Below are positions 1 through 4,688 of a stretch of DNA of 12,831 bases, one piece after another. The position numbers and the translations under genes were made by a program. Numbering within the stretch: the first letter of the stretch is position 1; each line of letters opens with the position of its first letter. The stretch covers positions 1-12,831 of the forward strand of contig JAFTNE010000087.1 in the NCBI GenBank assembly GCA_017452035.1. Reading direction: 5' to 3'. The notes below the pieces were generated by a model. That model did no database searches, was not told the origin of the DNA, and worked only from the letters and a program-made list of their open reading frames with translations. This DNA comes from Clostridia bacterium (GTDB taxonomy: Bacteria > Bacillota > Clostridia > Christensenellales > CAG-314).

Positions 1-463
1 AAGTCTCGTCGATTTTATTAACTTCGTTAATTCAATCGAAAATATAGCACCAGATGATGCTTTGACTATAAACATAAATAGTCCTGGTGGAAGTGTATCA
101 GATAGCGTAGCAATATATAACATAATAAAGAAGCTCCCATGTAATGTTATTACCCATAATTTGGGCGAGGTTTCATCTGCAGCAATATTATTATATATGT
201 CAGGTAAGACGAGAACCGCCGAGGATATTTCTAAATTTGTATTTCATCCTCCGATAAGGAGTCTAAACGGAAACCATAATTATTATCAACTTAAGGAAGT
301 GTTAGAGAATTTGACAACCGATATAAATAATTATTGCTCAATAGTAACAGCAACAATTCCAACTATAACGGAAAAATACGACATACTAAAATCTCTAACA
401 TGTGAAGCATTAGTACTTACAAAGAACGATGCTGTTGCATGTGGCATTGTAACTATCCTATAG
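1..463 (+). CDS. ClpP-like serine protease, 5' end cut off by the window
   Basis: The frame is open from base 2 with no stop before TAG at 461-463, so this is the C-terminal 153 residues of a gene that begins outside the window; an internal TTG at 62 is not a convincing start. It matches the ClpP/crotonase fold: an INSPGGSVSDSVAIY segment (visible residues 25-39) corresponds to the ClpP strand-turn-helix INSPGG, GEVSSAAILL (55-64) puts Ser59 at the nucleophile position of GxAASMG, and VFHPP (80-84) puts His82 at the place of MIHQP. The C-terminal NDAVACGIV resembles the ClpP SAEEAxxYGLVD stretch, but the usual catalytic Asp position appears to be Ala with Glu beside it. Divergent ClpP-like proteins of this kind are common in phage and mobile elements, including head-maturation proteases; no other phage gene is visible. 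The family call is fairly safe, the role unknown. Confidence 0.75.
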   Translation, partial: SLVDFINFVNSIENIAPDDALTININSPGGSVSDSVAIYNIIKKLPCNVITHNLGEVSSAAILLYMSGKTRTAEDISKFVFHPPIRSLNGNHNYYQLKEVLENLTTDINNYCSIVTATIPTITEKYDILKSLTCEALVLTKNDAVACGIVTIL

Positions 464-713
464 ATTGACCTACAATTCCTATAGATTGACTTGCAATTCC
501 TATAGTTTGGCAATCTACAATTCCAAGTGTTTGTGGCGTATATTCTGGAGCTGTACTACCTTGGATAGCACAATGTACTTTTTGAGAGTTTAATGCATTA
601 TCAACATCAATCAATACTTGTTTCGATTGGGCTATAGTTAATTTATTTTCTTCTAAAATTTTTATAATTCGACCTACAATTGTAGCCGAAGGTTGGGTTG
701 TGTTACTTGTCAT
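453..713 (-). CDS. Small hypothetical protein with repeated (S/T)IGIxxQ tail
   Basis: An 86-residue minus-strand ORF. The start is chosen at the ATG at 713-711 because a clear GGAGG lies just upstream on that strand (TGGAGGTAAAAATAATG); a longer upstream frame exists but has no such signal. The N-terminal half looks helical and polar (IIKILEENKLTIAQSKQVL), and the last 27 or so residues are a short-period repeat, (S/T)-(I/L)-G-I-(V/A)-x-x. There is no signal peptide or membrane segment, and I recognise no family. It converges on the ClpP-like gene and overlaps its last 11 bases. The plus-strand terminator at 741-770 lies upstream of it, so transcripts from the ClpP side would run antisense across the whole ORF. 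Confidence 0.6.
   Translation of the reverse strand: MTSNTTQPSATIVGRIIKILEENKLTIAQSKQVLIDVDNALNSQKVHCAIQGSTAPEYTPQTLGIVDCQTIGIASQSIGIVGQSIG
457..524. repeat. Tandem 21-24 bp repeat, three copies
   Basis: Units start at 457, 478 and 499, each opening with CCTATAG and closing with a (T/C)TACAATT or TTGCAATT motif; lengths are 21, 21 and 24 bases. The array begins inside the last codons of the ClpP-like gene and encodes, on the minus strand, the repetitive C-terminus of the small ORF at 453-713 (SIGIVGQ, TIGIASQ, TLGIVDCQ). Confidence 0.8.
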
Positions 714-740
714 TATTTTTACCTCCATTAAAATTATCCT

Positions 741-770
741 AGACCGTTTATCTATTAGACGGTCTTTTTT
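741..770 (+). terminator. Rho-independent terminator facing the IS
   Basis: A perfect 7-bp stem, AGACCGT (741-747) with ACGGTCT (759-765), an 11-base loop, then six T (765-770) on the plus strand. It would end transcripts coming from the ClpP-like gene before they run antisense into the transposase gene, whose stop codon (771-769, minus) lies in the same T-tract. On the minus strand there is no U-tract after the hairpin, so it is a weaker terminator for the transposase mRNA. Confidence 0.75.
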
Positions 771-2133
771 ATTTAAAGAATTTGAGCAGATATGTTTGTA
801 CCTCCTTGGCACAGCCATCTCTAAACTCAAAAAACTCTACTAAACTCATACAAAAAAAGTACTTACCACTGTACAAAACCAAATGACTTATAAAGCCAAT
901 TCCTTGTTTTTTTAATAGTACAGGCAAACTTTTGCCGAGATATTTTTGTCCTTTCTCACTATTTATGTATAATTGGTAGAACAAGTAGCCCAACAGTACA
1001 CAAATTATGTGAAAGCTTATAACGTTATATTTTGTACTTTTGAAATCTTCAAGTTTCCAAAAGTCTTTTAATTGTCTAAAATCTTCTTCTATTTCAGGAC
1101 GCAACTCATATATTTTGATTATTTCAGATGCAGTGGCTTTTGTATTGGTAGTAGCAAAAACAGCATATGTATTTACTTCTTTATCCCATACAACACAAGT
1201 ATTAATTGGAACATCTACATATTTTTGGTCGCTTTCCCAATGCACACCCATATCTGATACAGCGGTTATGAACTGATTCTTTCTATATGGATGAGGCATC
1301 CAATTGTTTTGTTCCTTTGCAGAAGACACGGCTTGCTCAAAAGCTACCATATTGTGTCTGAGTGGTACATATGTATCAACACCCTTGTATGACTTTAAGT
1401 AATTGATTAATTCTCTGGAAAGGAAACCCCTATCGTTTATCAAAATGTCGCCATATTTGAAGCATTTGGTTGTTTTCAACATTTCTTCTGACAAGTGTAA
1501 ATCGTGAATTGACGCTGTACCAAAACGGATTTCTTCAATAATTCCTGTGTCCTTATAGATACCTCTAAGAGACGACACCTTATAACCTCTCATCTTATCG
1601 CCCTTACGGTCAAATGTTATGGAGGAATTTTCGTAATTTTCATTATCAAAATTTACAGCAATCTTTGTACAGTCAAGAATATGTATGTTTGTCACGATTC
1701 CTTTCTTGGCAAAAATGTTTCTTCTTACGGTGTCATTGTAGTAGTTAACCCACTCATCTGCAGTGTATTTACCCAGCAAATGTCTAATAGTACCTTCGGT
1801 AAACAACTCCTCCCTATCGTGATTGATAATGTTGTAGCCAAGCTCTGCTAACACTCGATGGTCACTAATTGCATATGGGATATCCGTTAAACTTGACCTA
1901 ACTTTCATTTTAGAGGCAATCGCAAGCGCCATAACTAACTTAAATGGTACACATGTATTATGCCTACGCTTATCAATAAACGGATTGTGTAAACAATCTA
2001 TAATGCCATCTTGTATCATAGCCAAAATGATATCGTCTATGATGTCAGAAGCACTTGGCATAATAGCATCAAGTTGCATATTTTTTACACTTTTCTCGAC
2101 TTCATAACGGTTATTTTTGCAGATAGTCAACAT
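769..2133 (-). CDS. IS4-family DDE transposase
   Basis: A 454-residue cut-and-paste transposase with an RNase H-like DDE core (DDE_Tnp_1 type). The start is the ATG at 2133-2131, preceded on the minus strand by AAGGGGGTGGA at good spacing; the frame runs further upstream but without a ribosome-binding site. Acidic residues sit in ILDCTK (Asp154), INDRGF (Asp234) and RPEIEEDFRQLK (Glu349). The last region carries the IS4 signature Y-x2-R-x3-E-x6-K exactly: Tyr342, Arg345, Glu349, Lys356. The N-terminal 120 residues are the usual helical DNA-binding part. Length is normal for the family and there is no frameshift. The gene is transcribed away from the XRE regulator at 2257, from a promoter whose -35 box lies in the shared inverted repeat at 2177-2213, which suggests the repressor may also control transposition. 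Confidence 0.88.
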   Translation of the reverse strand: MLTICKNNRYEVEKSVKNMQLDAIMPSASDIIDDIILAMIQDGIIDCLHNPFIDKRRHNTCVPFKLVMALAIASKMKVRSSLTDIPYAISDHRVLAELGYNIINHDREELFTEGTIRHLLGKYTADEWVNYYNDTVRRNIFAKKGIVTNIHILDCTKIAVNFDNENYENSSITFDRKGDKMRGYKVSSLRGIYKDTGIIEEIRFGTASIHDLHLSEEMLKTTKCFKYGDILINDRGFLSRELINYLKSYKGVDTYVPLRHNMVAFEQAVSSAKEQNNWMPHPYRKNQFITAVSDMGVHWESDQKYVDVPINTCVVWDKEVNTYAVFATTNTKATASEIIKIYELRPEIEEDFRQLKDFWKLEDFKSTKYNVISFHIICVLLGYLFYQLYINSEKGQKYLGKSLPVLLKKQGIGFISHLVLYSGKYFFCMSLVEFFEFRDGCAKEVQTYLLKFFK

Positions 2134-2157
2134 ATAGTCCACCCCCTTTCCACTATT

Positions 2158-2186
2158 AGTGTACCATATATTGGATATTTTGTCAA
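2158..2186 (-). promoter_or_regulatory. Transposase promoter
   Basis: Read on the minus strand: -35 TTGACA (2186-2181), a 17-base spacer, then -10 TACACT (2163-2158), with the transposase ATG about 25 bases downstream. The -35 box lies inside the left arm of the inverted repeat 2177-2213. Confidence 0.65.
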
Positions 2187-2213
2187 CTATTTGTGGAAAA
2201 TTGTTGACAAAAT
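2177..2213. promoter_or_regulatory. Inverted-repeat operator spanning both -35 boxes
   Basis: ATTTTGTCAAC (2177-2187) and GTTGACAAAAT (2203-2213) are perfect 11-bp inverted arms separated by 15 bases. Each arm contains the TTGACA box of one of two divergent promoters. This fits an autoregulatory site for the adjacent XRE repressor, and binding would be expected to block both promoters; that is inference from position and symmetry only. Confidence 0.6.
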
Positions 2214-2232
2214 TTTCAAAATAGTGTATAGT
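2204..2232 (+). promoter_or_regulatory. Promoter of the XRE regulator operon
   Basis: Near-consensus sigma-A promoter: TTGACA (2204-2209), 17-base spacer, TATAGT (2227-2232). The start codon of the regulator follows 25 bases after the -10 box, leaving a short leader with AGGAG at 2243-2247. Confidence 0.85.
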
Positions 2233-2256
2233 ATCAGCAAAAAGGAGCGTGATTCT

Positions 2257-2565
2257 ATGAGTATAACTATGGGAAACAAAATCAAAAACCTTAGAGAGAA
2301 GGCTGGACTGTCGCAAACAGAACTTGCCGACAAACTCGGTTTGAGCAAATCCGTTATTTCTGCATACGAAAAGGGGATACGTAACCCATCTTTCAAGGTA
2401 TTGCCCTTATTAGCAGAAGCATTGAATGTGTCTCAATTATATTTCTTCGAAAAAGGTGAATGGCAAAACCAGCCTGTCACCGTTGATATATCTGATTTAA
2501 ACCCCGACCAACAAAGAATTATTATCTCGTTGGTTAATGAGTTTAAGGAAAGTAATAAGTCTTAG
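2257..2565 (+). CDS. XRE-family helix-turn-helix transcriptional regulator
   Basis: A 102-residue DNA-binding protein of the Cro/C1 (HTH_3) type. The helix-turn-helix covers about residues 6-62: LREKAGLSQTELADKLGLSK and SVISAYEKGIRNP are textbook, with the recognition helix around SKSVISAYEKG. The remaining 40 residues (DISDLNPDQQRIIISLVNEF) look like a short dimerisation tail. The start ATG at 2257 is preceded by AGGAG with 9-base spacing and a near-perfect promoter; the open frame upstream of it lacks these. It is first in a two-gene unit with the zinc-ribbon gene 19 bases downstream, and divergent from the transposase. It probably represses its own promoter, and possibly that of the transposase, through the inverted repeat at 2177-2213. 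Such regulators are common on mobile elements. Confidence 0.9.
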   Translation: MSITMGNKIKNLREKAGLSQTELADKLGLSKSVISAYEKGIRNPSFKVLPLLAEALNVSQLYFFEKGEWQNQPVTVDISDLNPDQQRIIISLVNEFKESNKS

Positions 2566-2584
2566 GGAATAAGGTGATATTATT

Positions 2585-2845
2585 ATGCCCATGATATCTG
2601 GTACTCATCATTGTTCGAAGTGTGGTTTTGAAATGTTTTGGGAATACCATCTTCCCGAACTGCGCCAAAATTGTACAGCATATACATTTACTAATGGCAG
2701 TCATCGAGTAACATTACTAAATAGTTTTAAAGATAGGCAATTACAATTTCGAATTGAGTGCACTAATTGCGACCATGCTGATTTTTTCAACTACGATAAC
2801 GGCAATTTTTACAATAAACAGAAATCGCATCGAAAACATTTTTAG
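2585..2845 (+). CDS. Small zinc-ribbon-like protein
   Basis: An 86-residue protein, second in the unit behind the XRE regulator, with AAGGTGAT about 6 bases before the ATG. It has two CxxC knuckles, CSKC (residues 10-13) and CTNC (around 59-62), about 50 residues apart, which suggests one zinc site and a small zinc-ribbon fold. There is no signal peptide or membrane segment, and the last residues are basic (KQKSHRKHF). A second in-frame ATG two codons downstream is an alternative start. The 3' end overlaps the minus-strand ORF 2787-3020 by 59 bases; transcription would continue to the terminator at 3041-3070. I do not recognise the family; a role in nucleic-acid or protein binding is only suggested by the zinc knuckles. 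Confidence 0.65.
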   Translation: MPMISGTHHCSKCGFEMFWEYHLPELRQNCTAYTFTNGSHRVTLLNSFKDRQLQFRIECTNCDHADFFNYDNGNFYNKQKSHRKHF

Positions 2846-3020
2846 TTAATGTTTTCAGTTCATTTTTGGTAATTCCTTCAATATCAATTTCCTCTCTTAA
2901 ACCACTTCTTTTGCAAAGATATCTTAATGTTTTGTCATTAGGATGCAATTCGTCAACCCCATACTCACTATTAAATAAAAATTCTTTTTGACATTCCAAA
3001 AGTCTAATTGCTCTGTTCAT
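2787..3020 (-). CDS. Small hypothetical protein, convergent with the zinc-ribbon gene
   Basis: A 77-residue minus-strand ORF whose ATG at 3020-3018 has a good ribosome-binding site on that strand (AAAGGTGGTGAAATAATG); an upstream ATG pair 11 codons earlier is less well supported. The protein is charged and appears largely helical (MNRAIRLLECQKEFL, GITKNELKTLTKNVF), with a Cys-x2-Cys near the end (YCKNCRYRS). No family is recognised. It overlaps the plus-strand gene by 59 bases tail to tail, and the terminator of that gene lies beyond its start, so plus-strand transcripts would be antisense to it along its whole length. I see no strong minus-strand promoter ahead of it, so it may be poorly expressed. 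Confidence 0.5.
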   Translation of the reverse strand: MNRAIRLLECQKEFLFNSEYGVDELHPNDKTLRYLCKRSGLREEIDIEGITKNELKTLTKNVFDAISVYCKNCRYRS

Positions 3021-3040
3021 TATTTCACCACCTTTCTTAA

Positions 3041-3070
3041 AGACACTCATCATGAATGTCTCTTTTTTTT
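3041..3070 (+). terminator. Rho-independent terminator of the regulator operon
   Basis: A hairpin with arms AGACACTCA (3041-3049) and TGAATGTCT (3053-3061), nine positions with one C-A mismatch and a tight loop, followed after one C by eight T (3063-3070) on the plus strand. It suits the end of the XRE and zinc-ribbon transcript. Confidence 0.7.
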
Positions 3071-3089
3071 ACTCTTTTTGTAGAAACTA

Positions 3090-3118
3090 TTGCAAATTTT
3101 CTGATAATGTGCTAAAAT
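3090..3118 (+). promoter_or_regulatory. Promoter of the structured leader and lipoprotein gene
   Basis: TTGCAA (3090-3095), 17-base spacer, TAAAAT (3113-3118) with an extended -10 (TGC directly before it). Predicted transcription start is about 3125, which is exactly where the first arm of the long hairpin begins. Confidence 0.75.
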
Positions 3119-3230
3119 ACGCTCGTCACACAAGTTAATAATATCCATTTTGGGAAAACTATACTTTGGTAAAAAGTTGTTTTCTCTTTTTGCTTATGCC
3201 CAAAATGGAGTAAAGCTTGTGTGACAACAA

Positions 3231-3261
3231 TAGGAGAAACACTTTTTCAGTGTGTCTCTTA
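3231..3261 (+). promoter_or_regulatory. Predicted antiterminator hairpin
   Basis: Bases 3231-3243 can pair with 3249-3261: ACACT/AGTGT, one A-G mismatch, then AGAG/CTCT, a G-U and two A-U pairs, around a five-base loop (TTTTC). This uses the whole left arm of the terminator at 3249-3273, so the two structures exclude each other. Confidence 0.55.
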
Positions 3262-3278
3262 TTGGGGCACACTTTTTT
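3249..3278 (+). terminator. Terminator upstream of the lipoprotein gene
   Basis: Stem AGTGTGTCTC (3249-3258) with GGGGCACACT (3264-3273): ten pairs including two G-U, loop TTATT, then six T (3273-3278). It lies between the promoter at 3090 and the gene at 3300, so it must be read through for expression from that promoter. Confidence 0.8.
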
Positions 3279-3299
3279 ATTTTACGGAGGTAAGCACAC

Positions 3300-4319
3300 A
3301 TGAAAAACACACAAAAGTTAACCCTTTTACTTATCCTTGCATTGCTAATTATAATAAGTGTTTTCACTTTTTCGGCTTGTGATGAACCTTCTAAAGCTTG
3401 TCAGCATCAATGGATTGAAGCGAATTGCCTTTACCCAAAAACTTGCCGAATTTGTTATCAAACCGAAGGAAGTGCTCTTGGGCATAACTTTTATAATGCC
3501 ACTTGTACTGAACCGAAAACTTGTACAAGCTGCAATCTAAAAGAAGGTGCTGCTCTCGGTCATTCCTATACATCCGTTGTACAAGCACCAACATGTACAA
3601 AACAAGGTTATACAACTCATACATGTTCTGCATGTGGTGACACAAAAGTAGACACATATGTAGAATCAAATGGTCACACAGTGGTGATTGACAATGCTGT
3701 ATCCGCAACTTGCACAAGGGCGGGTCTTACAGAAGGTAAACACTGTTCAATATGCAACGTAGTACTTGTTAAACAAGGACGGGTTGATGCTCTTGGACAC
3801 GATTATGTACAAGGTGAATGTACAATTTGTGGCGATGATGACCCTAATTATACCAATCCATACGATGCTCTTGCCCAATATGTCTTGGATAATGGCACCT
3901 ATAATGGGGAAGGGTGGTACTTTATTGAATACGATATTCTGGATGATGGTAATGAATATCAATTTTGCATTTTTACAGATGACATCGCAACTTCACTTTC
4001 ATTTGTAATGTATTCTTATGTAGCAGATAGTGATAGTTATGTAGAAATATATTTAAACAAAGATACAGATATACAAGATGTGTACATTTGGAACGAAAGT
4101 TCTGGACATACCACAAATGCTTACGGTTCTATTTACGAAAATACATTTGGTTACTCAAATTACATATACGACTATGAGTACTATGGGGATTATTCTTCTT
4201 TGTCTAGTAAATTTAAAGAAGTCTTTCAATCACAAGTAGATTTATTGTTAACAGGTGTTAGTACATTCTTATTGCCTGACCATATCACCATGGAAATGCT
4301 TGGATTTGTTAATTATTAA
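3300..4319 (+). CDS. Predicted lipoprotein with Cys/His-rich repeats
   Basis: A 339-residue protein. The start at 3300 has GGAGG at 3286-3290. A lipoprotein signal peptide covers residues 1-26 and ends in the lipobox FSAC, so Cys27 would be lipidated and the protein anchored on the outer face of the membrane. Residues 34-178 hold four and a half repeats built on the pattern A-x-C-x-x-P-K-T-C-x-x-C-x-x-x-E-G-x-A-L-G-H (clear at 41-62 and 67-88, looser at 89-126 and 127-167, short at 168-178). This repeat type is familiar from surface proteins of gut Clostridia; metal or thiol chemistry is possible but unproven. Residues 186-339 form an acidic, Tyr/Asp-rich globular region that I do not recognise. 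Expression probably depends on the leader and terminator at 3125-3278. No terminator is evident after the stop. Confidence 0.75.
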   Translation: MKNTQKLTLLLILALLIIISVFTFSACDEPSKACQHQWIEANCLYPKTCRICYQTEGSALGHNFYNATCTEPKTCTSCNLKEGAALGHSYTSVVQAPTCTKQGYTTHTCSACGDTKVDTYVESNGHTVVIDNAVSATCTRAGLTEGKHCSICNVVLVKQGRVDALGHDYVQGECTICGDDDPNYTNPYDALAQYVLDNGTYNGEGWYFIEYDILDDGNEYQFCIFTDDIATSLSFVMYSYVADSDSYVEIYLNKDTDIQDVYIWNESSGHTTNAYGSIYENTFGYSNYIYDYEYYGDYSSLSSKFKEVFQSQVDLLLTGVSTFLLPDHITMEMLGFVNY

Positions 4320-4338
4320 TTCATGCGTTTTATCCTAA

Positions 4339-4367
4339 TTGACAGAAAATTCAAAATATAGTACAAT
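4339..4367 (+). promoter_or_regulatory. Promoter of the cationic micro-ORF
   Basis: TTGACA (4339-4344), 17-base spacer, TACAAT (4362-4367): a near-consensus sigma-A promoter starting 20 bases after the lipoprotein stop codon. The leader from about 4374 to 4440 is roughly 67 bases. Confidence 0.85.
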
Positions 4368-4389
4368 TTCGCTTGCCATAATATTATTT

Positions 4390-4431
4390 CTCCTTTTATG
4401 TTAATTGCTTGAAAGTATTACACATAAGGAG
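4390..4431 (+). promoter_or_regulatory. Possible hairpin hiding the micro-ORF ribosome-binding site
   Basis: CTCCTT (4390-4395) is complementary to AAGGAG (4426-4431), the core of the Shine-Dalgarno sequence, and the stem continues with ATGT (4398-4401) against ACAT (4422-4425) after a two-base bulge. The ten pairs enclose a 20-base loop and would block translation of the ORF at 4441 until opened. Confidence 0.4.
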
Positions 4432-4440
4432 GTGAGCCGA

Positions 4441-4506
4441 ATGGCTAAGAGAAAAATTAAAATCGAAGTCAAGGTTACGGCTAAAGTCCGTATCCGTCGC
4501 CGCTAA
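4441..4506 (+). CDS. 21-residue strongly cationic micro-protein
   Basis: ATG at 4441 lies 6 bases after the extended Shine-Dalgarno AAGGAGGTGA (4426-4435), one of the strongest in the window, and the ORF ends at TAA 4504-4506. The peptide begins MAKRK, has an alternating charged/hydrophobic core (KIKIEVKVTAKVRI) and ends RRR: ten basic residues, one acidic, no aromatic residue and no cysteine. The alternation suits an amphipathic beta-strand or nucleic-acid binding tail. It has its own promoter (4339-4367) and terminator (4521-4553), so it is a complete one-gene transcription unit. It is far below usual gene-calling limits. I recognise no family; an RNA/DNA-binding, ribosome-associated or membrane-active peptide are all possible. 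Confidence 0.65.
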   Translation: MAKRKIKIEVKVTAKVRIRRR

Positions 4507-4520
4507 TATTATGCGACCTT

Positions 4521-4553
4521 AAGAGAGTGACCCAAGCACTCTCTTTTGTTTTG
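4521..4553 (+). terminator. Rho-independent terminator of the micro-ORF
   Basis: A perfect 9-bp stem, AAGAGAGTG (4521-4529) with CACTCTCTT (4537-4545), a seven-base loop, then TTTTGTTTTG. It sits 14 bases after the micro-ORF stop and separates it from walJ. Bases 4554-4649 between here and the next promoter show nothing I can assign. Confidence 0.85.
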
Positions 4554-4649
4554 TAATAGAGTGTTTGTATTTTGAATTATTCTGTCAATGGGTGGGCAAT
4601 AACTACTTGATGAACTACTTTACGAATTGAAGTGTTACATCGCCAAAAC

Positions 4650-4679
4650 TTTACAAAATATTGCAATGTGTGGTATAAT
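4650..4679 (+). promoter_or_regulatory. Promoter of walJ, with start site next to the ATG
   Basis: TTTACA (4650-4655), 18-base spacer, perfect TATAAT (4674-4679) with an extended -10 (TGG directly before it). The predicted start site is about 4686, only a few bases before the walJ ATG at 4689, so the message would be leaderless or nearly so. Confidence 0.7.
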
Positions 4680-4688
4680 ACTTATGTT

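Larger units (their letters stand above)
741..2176 (-). mobile_element. IS4-family insertion sequence, ends not resolved
   Basis: The element is inferred from one intact IS4-type transposase gene filling nearly the whole stretch. The boundaries given are approximate: the left one is placed at the terminator hairpin after the transposase stop, the right one just before the shared promoter palindrome. I could not find convincing terminal inverted repeats or target-site duplications; a weak resemblance between bases 731-740 and the minus strand near 2174-2186 (AAAATTATCC against AAAATATCC) is not enough to fix the ends. The gene is uninterrupted, so the element may still be active. Confidence 0.45.
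3125..3278 (+). ncRNA. Structured leader RNA, riboswitch- or attenuator-like, class unknown
   Basis: The RNA from the predicted start site folds by eye into a closed domain. Outer stem P1 is GTCACACAAG (3125-3134) with CTTGTGTGAC (3216-3225), perfect for 10 bp and extendable by a G-U and an A-U pair. Then come an internal loop (3137-3143 / 3210-3213) and stem P2, CCATTTTGGG (3145-3154) with CCCAAAATGG (3199-3208), also perfect and extendable by one pair. The 44-base tip holds a smaller hairpin: AAAAC (3155-3159) with GTTTT (3179-3183) and ACTTT (3163-3167) with AAAGT (3173-3177). An antiterminator/terminator pair (3231-3278) follows, and 21 bases later the lipoprotein gene starts. The layout is that of a cis-regulatory RNA, but I see none of the consensus sequences I know (TPP, SAM, purine, glycine, c-di-GMP, T-box). 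It could instead be an independent small RNA of about 150 nt. Confidence 0.6.

Noticed and set aside
457..524. Short regularly spaced repeats as a CRISPR array
   Set aside because: The units are directly tandem with no unique spacers, and they encode a periodic protein tail.
731..2186. Terminal inverted repeats of the IS
   Set aside because: Only a weak resemblance (AAAATTATCC against AAAATATCC) was found, with poor matching beyond it and no target duplication, so the element ends were left open.
2011..2256. Upstream extension of the XRE reading frame
   Set aside because: The frame is open but runs through the divergent transposase start and both promoters; the ATG at 2257 has the ribosome-binding site and matches the family start.
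3125..3225. 6S RNA
   Set aside because: The domain is only about 100 bases and lacks the large central bubble of 6S RNA; it is followed by an antiterminator/terminator pair and a gene.
4601..4625. Direct repeat AACTACTT-GATG-AACTACTT
   Set aside because: Eight-base repeats in AT-rich intergenic DNA are expected by chance, and no mobile-element end or operator pattern goes with it.
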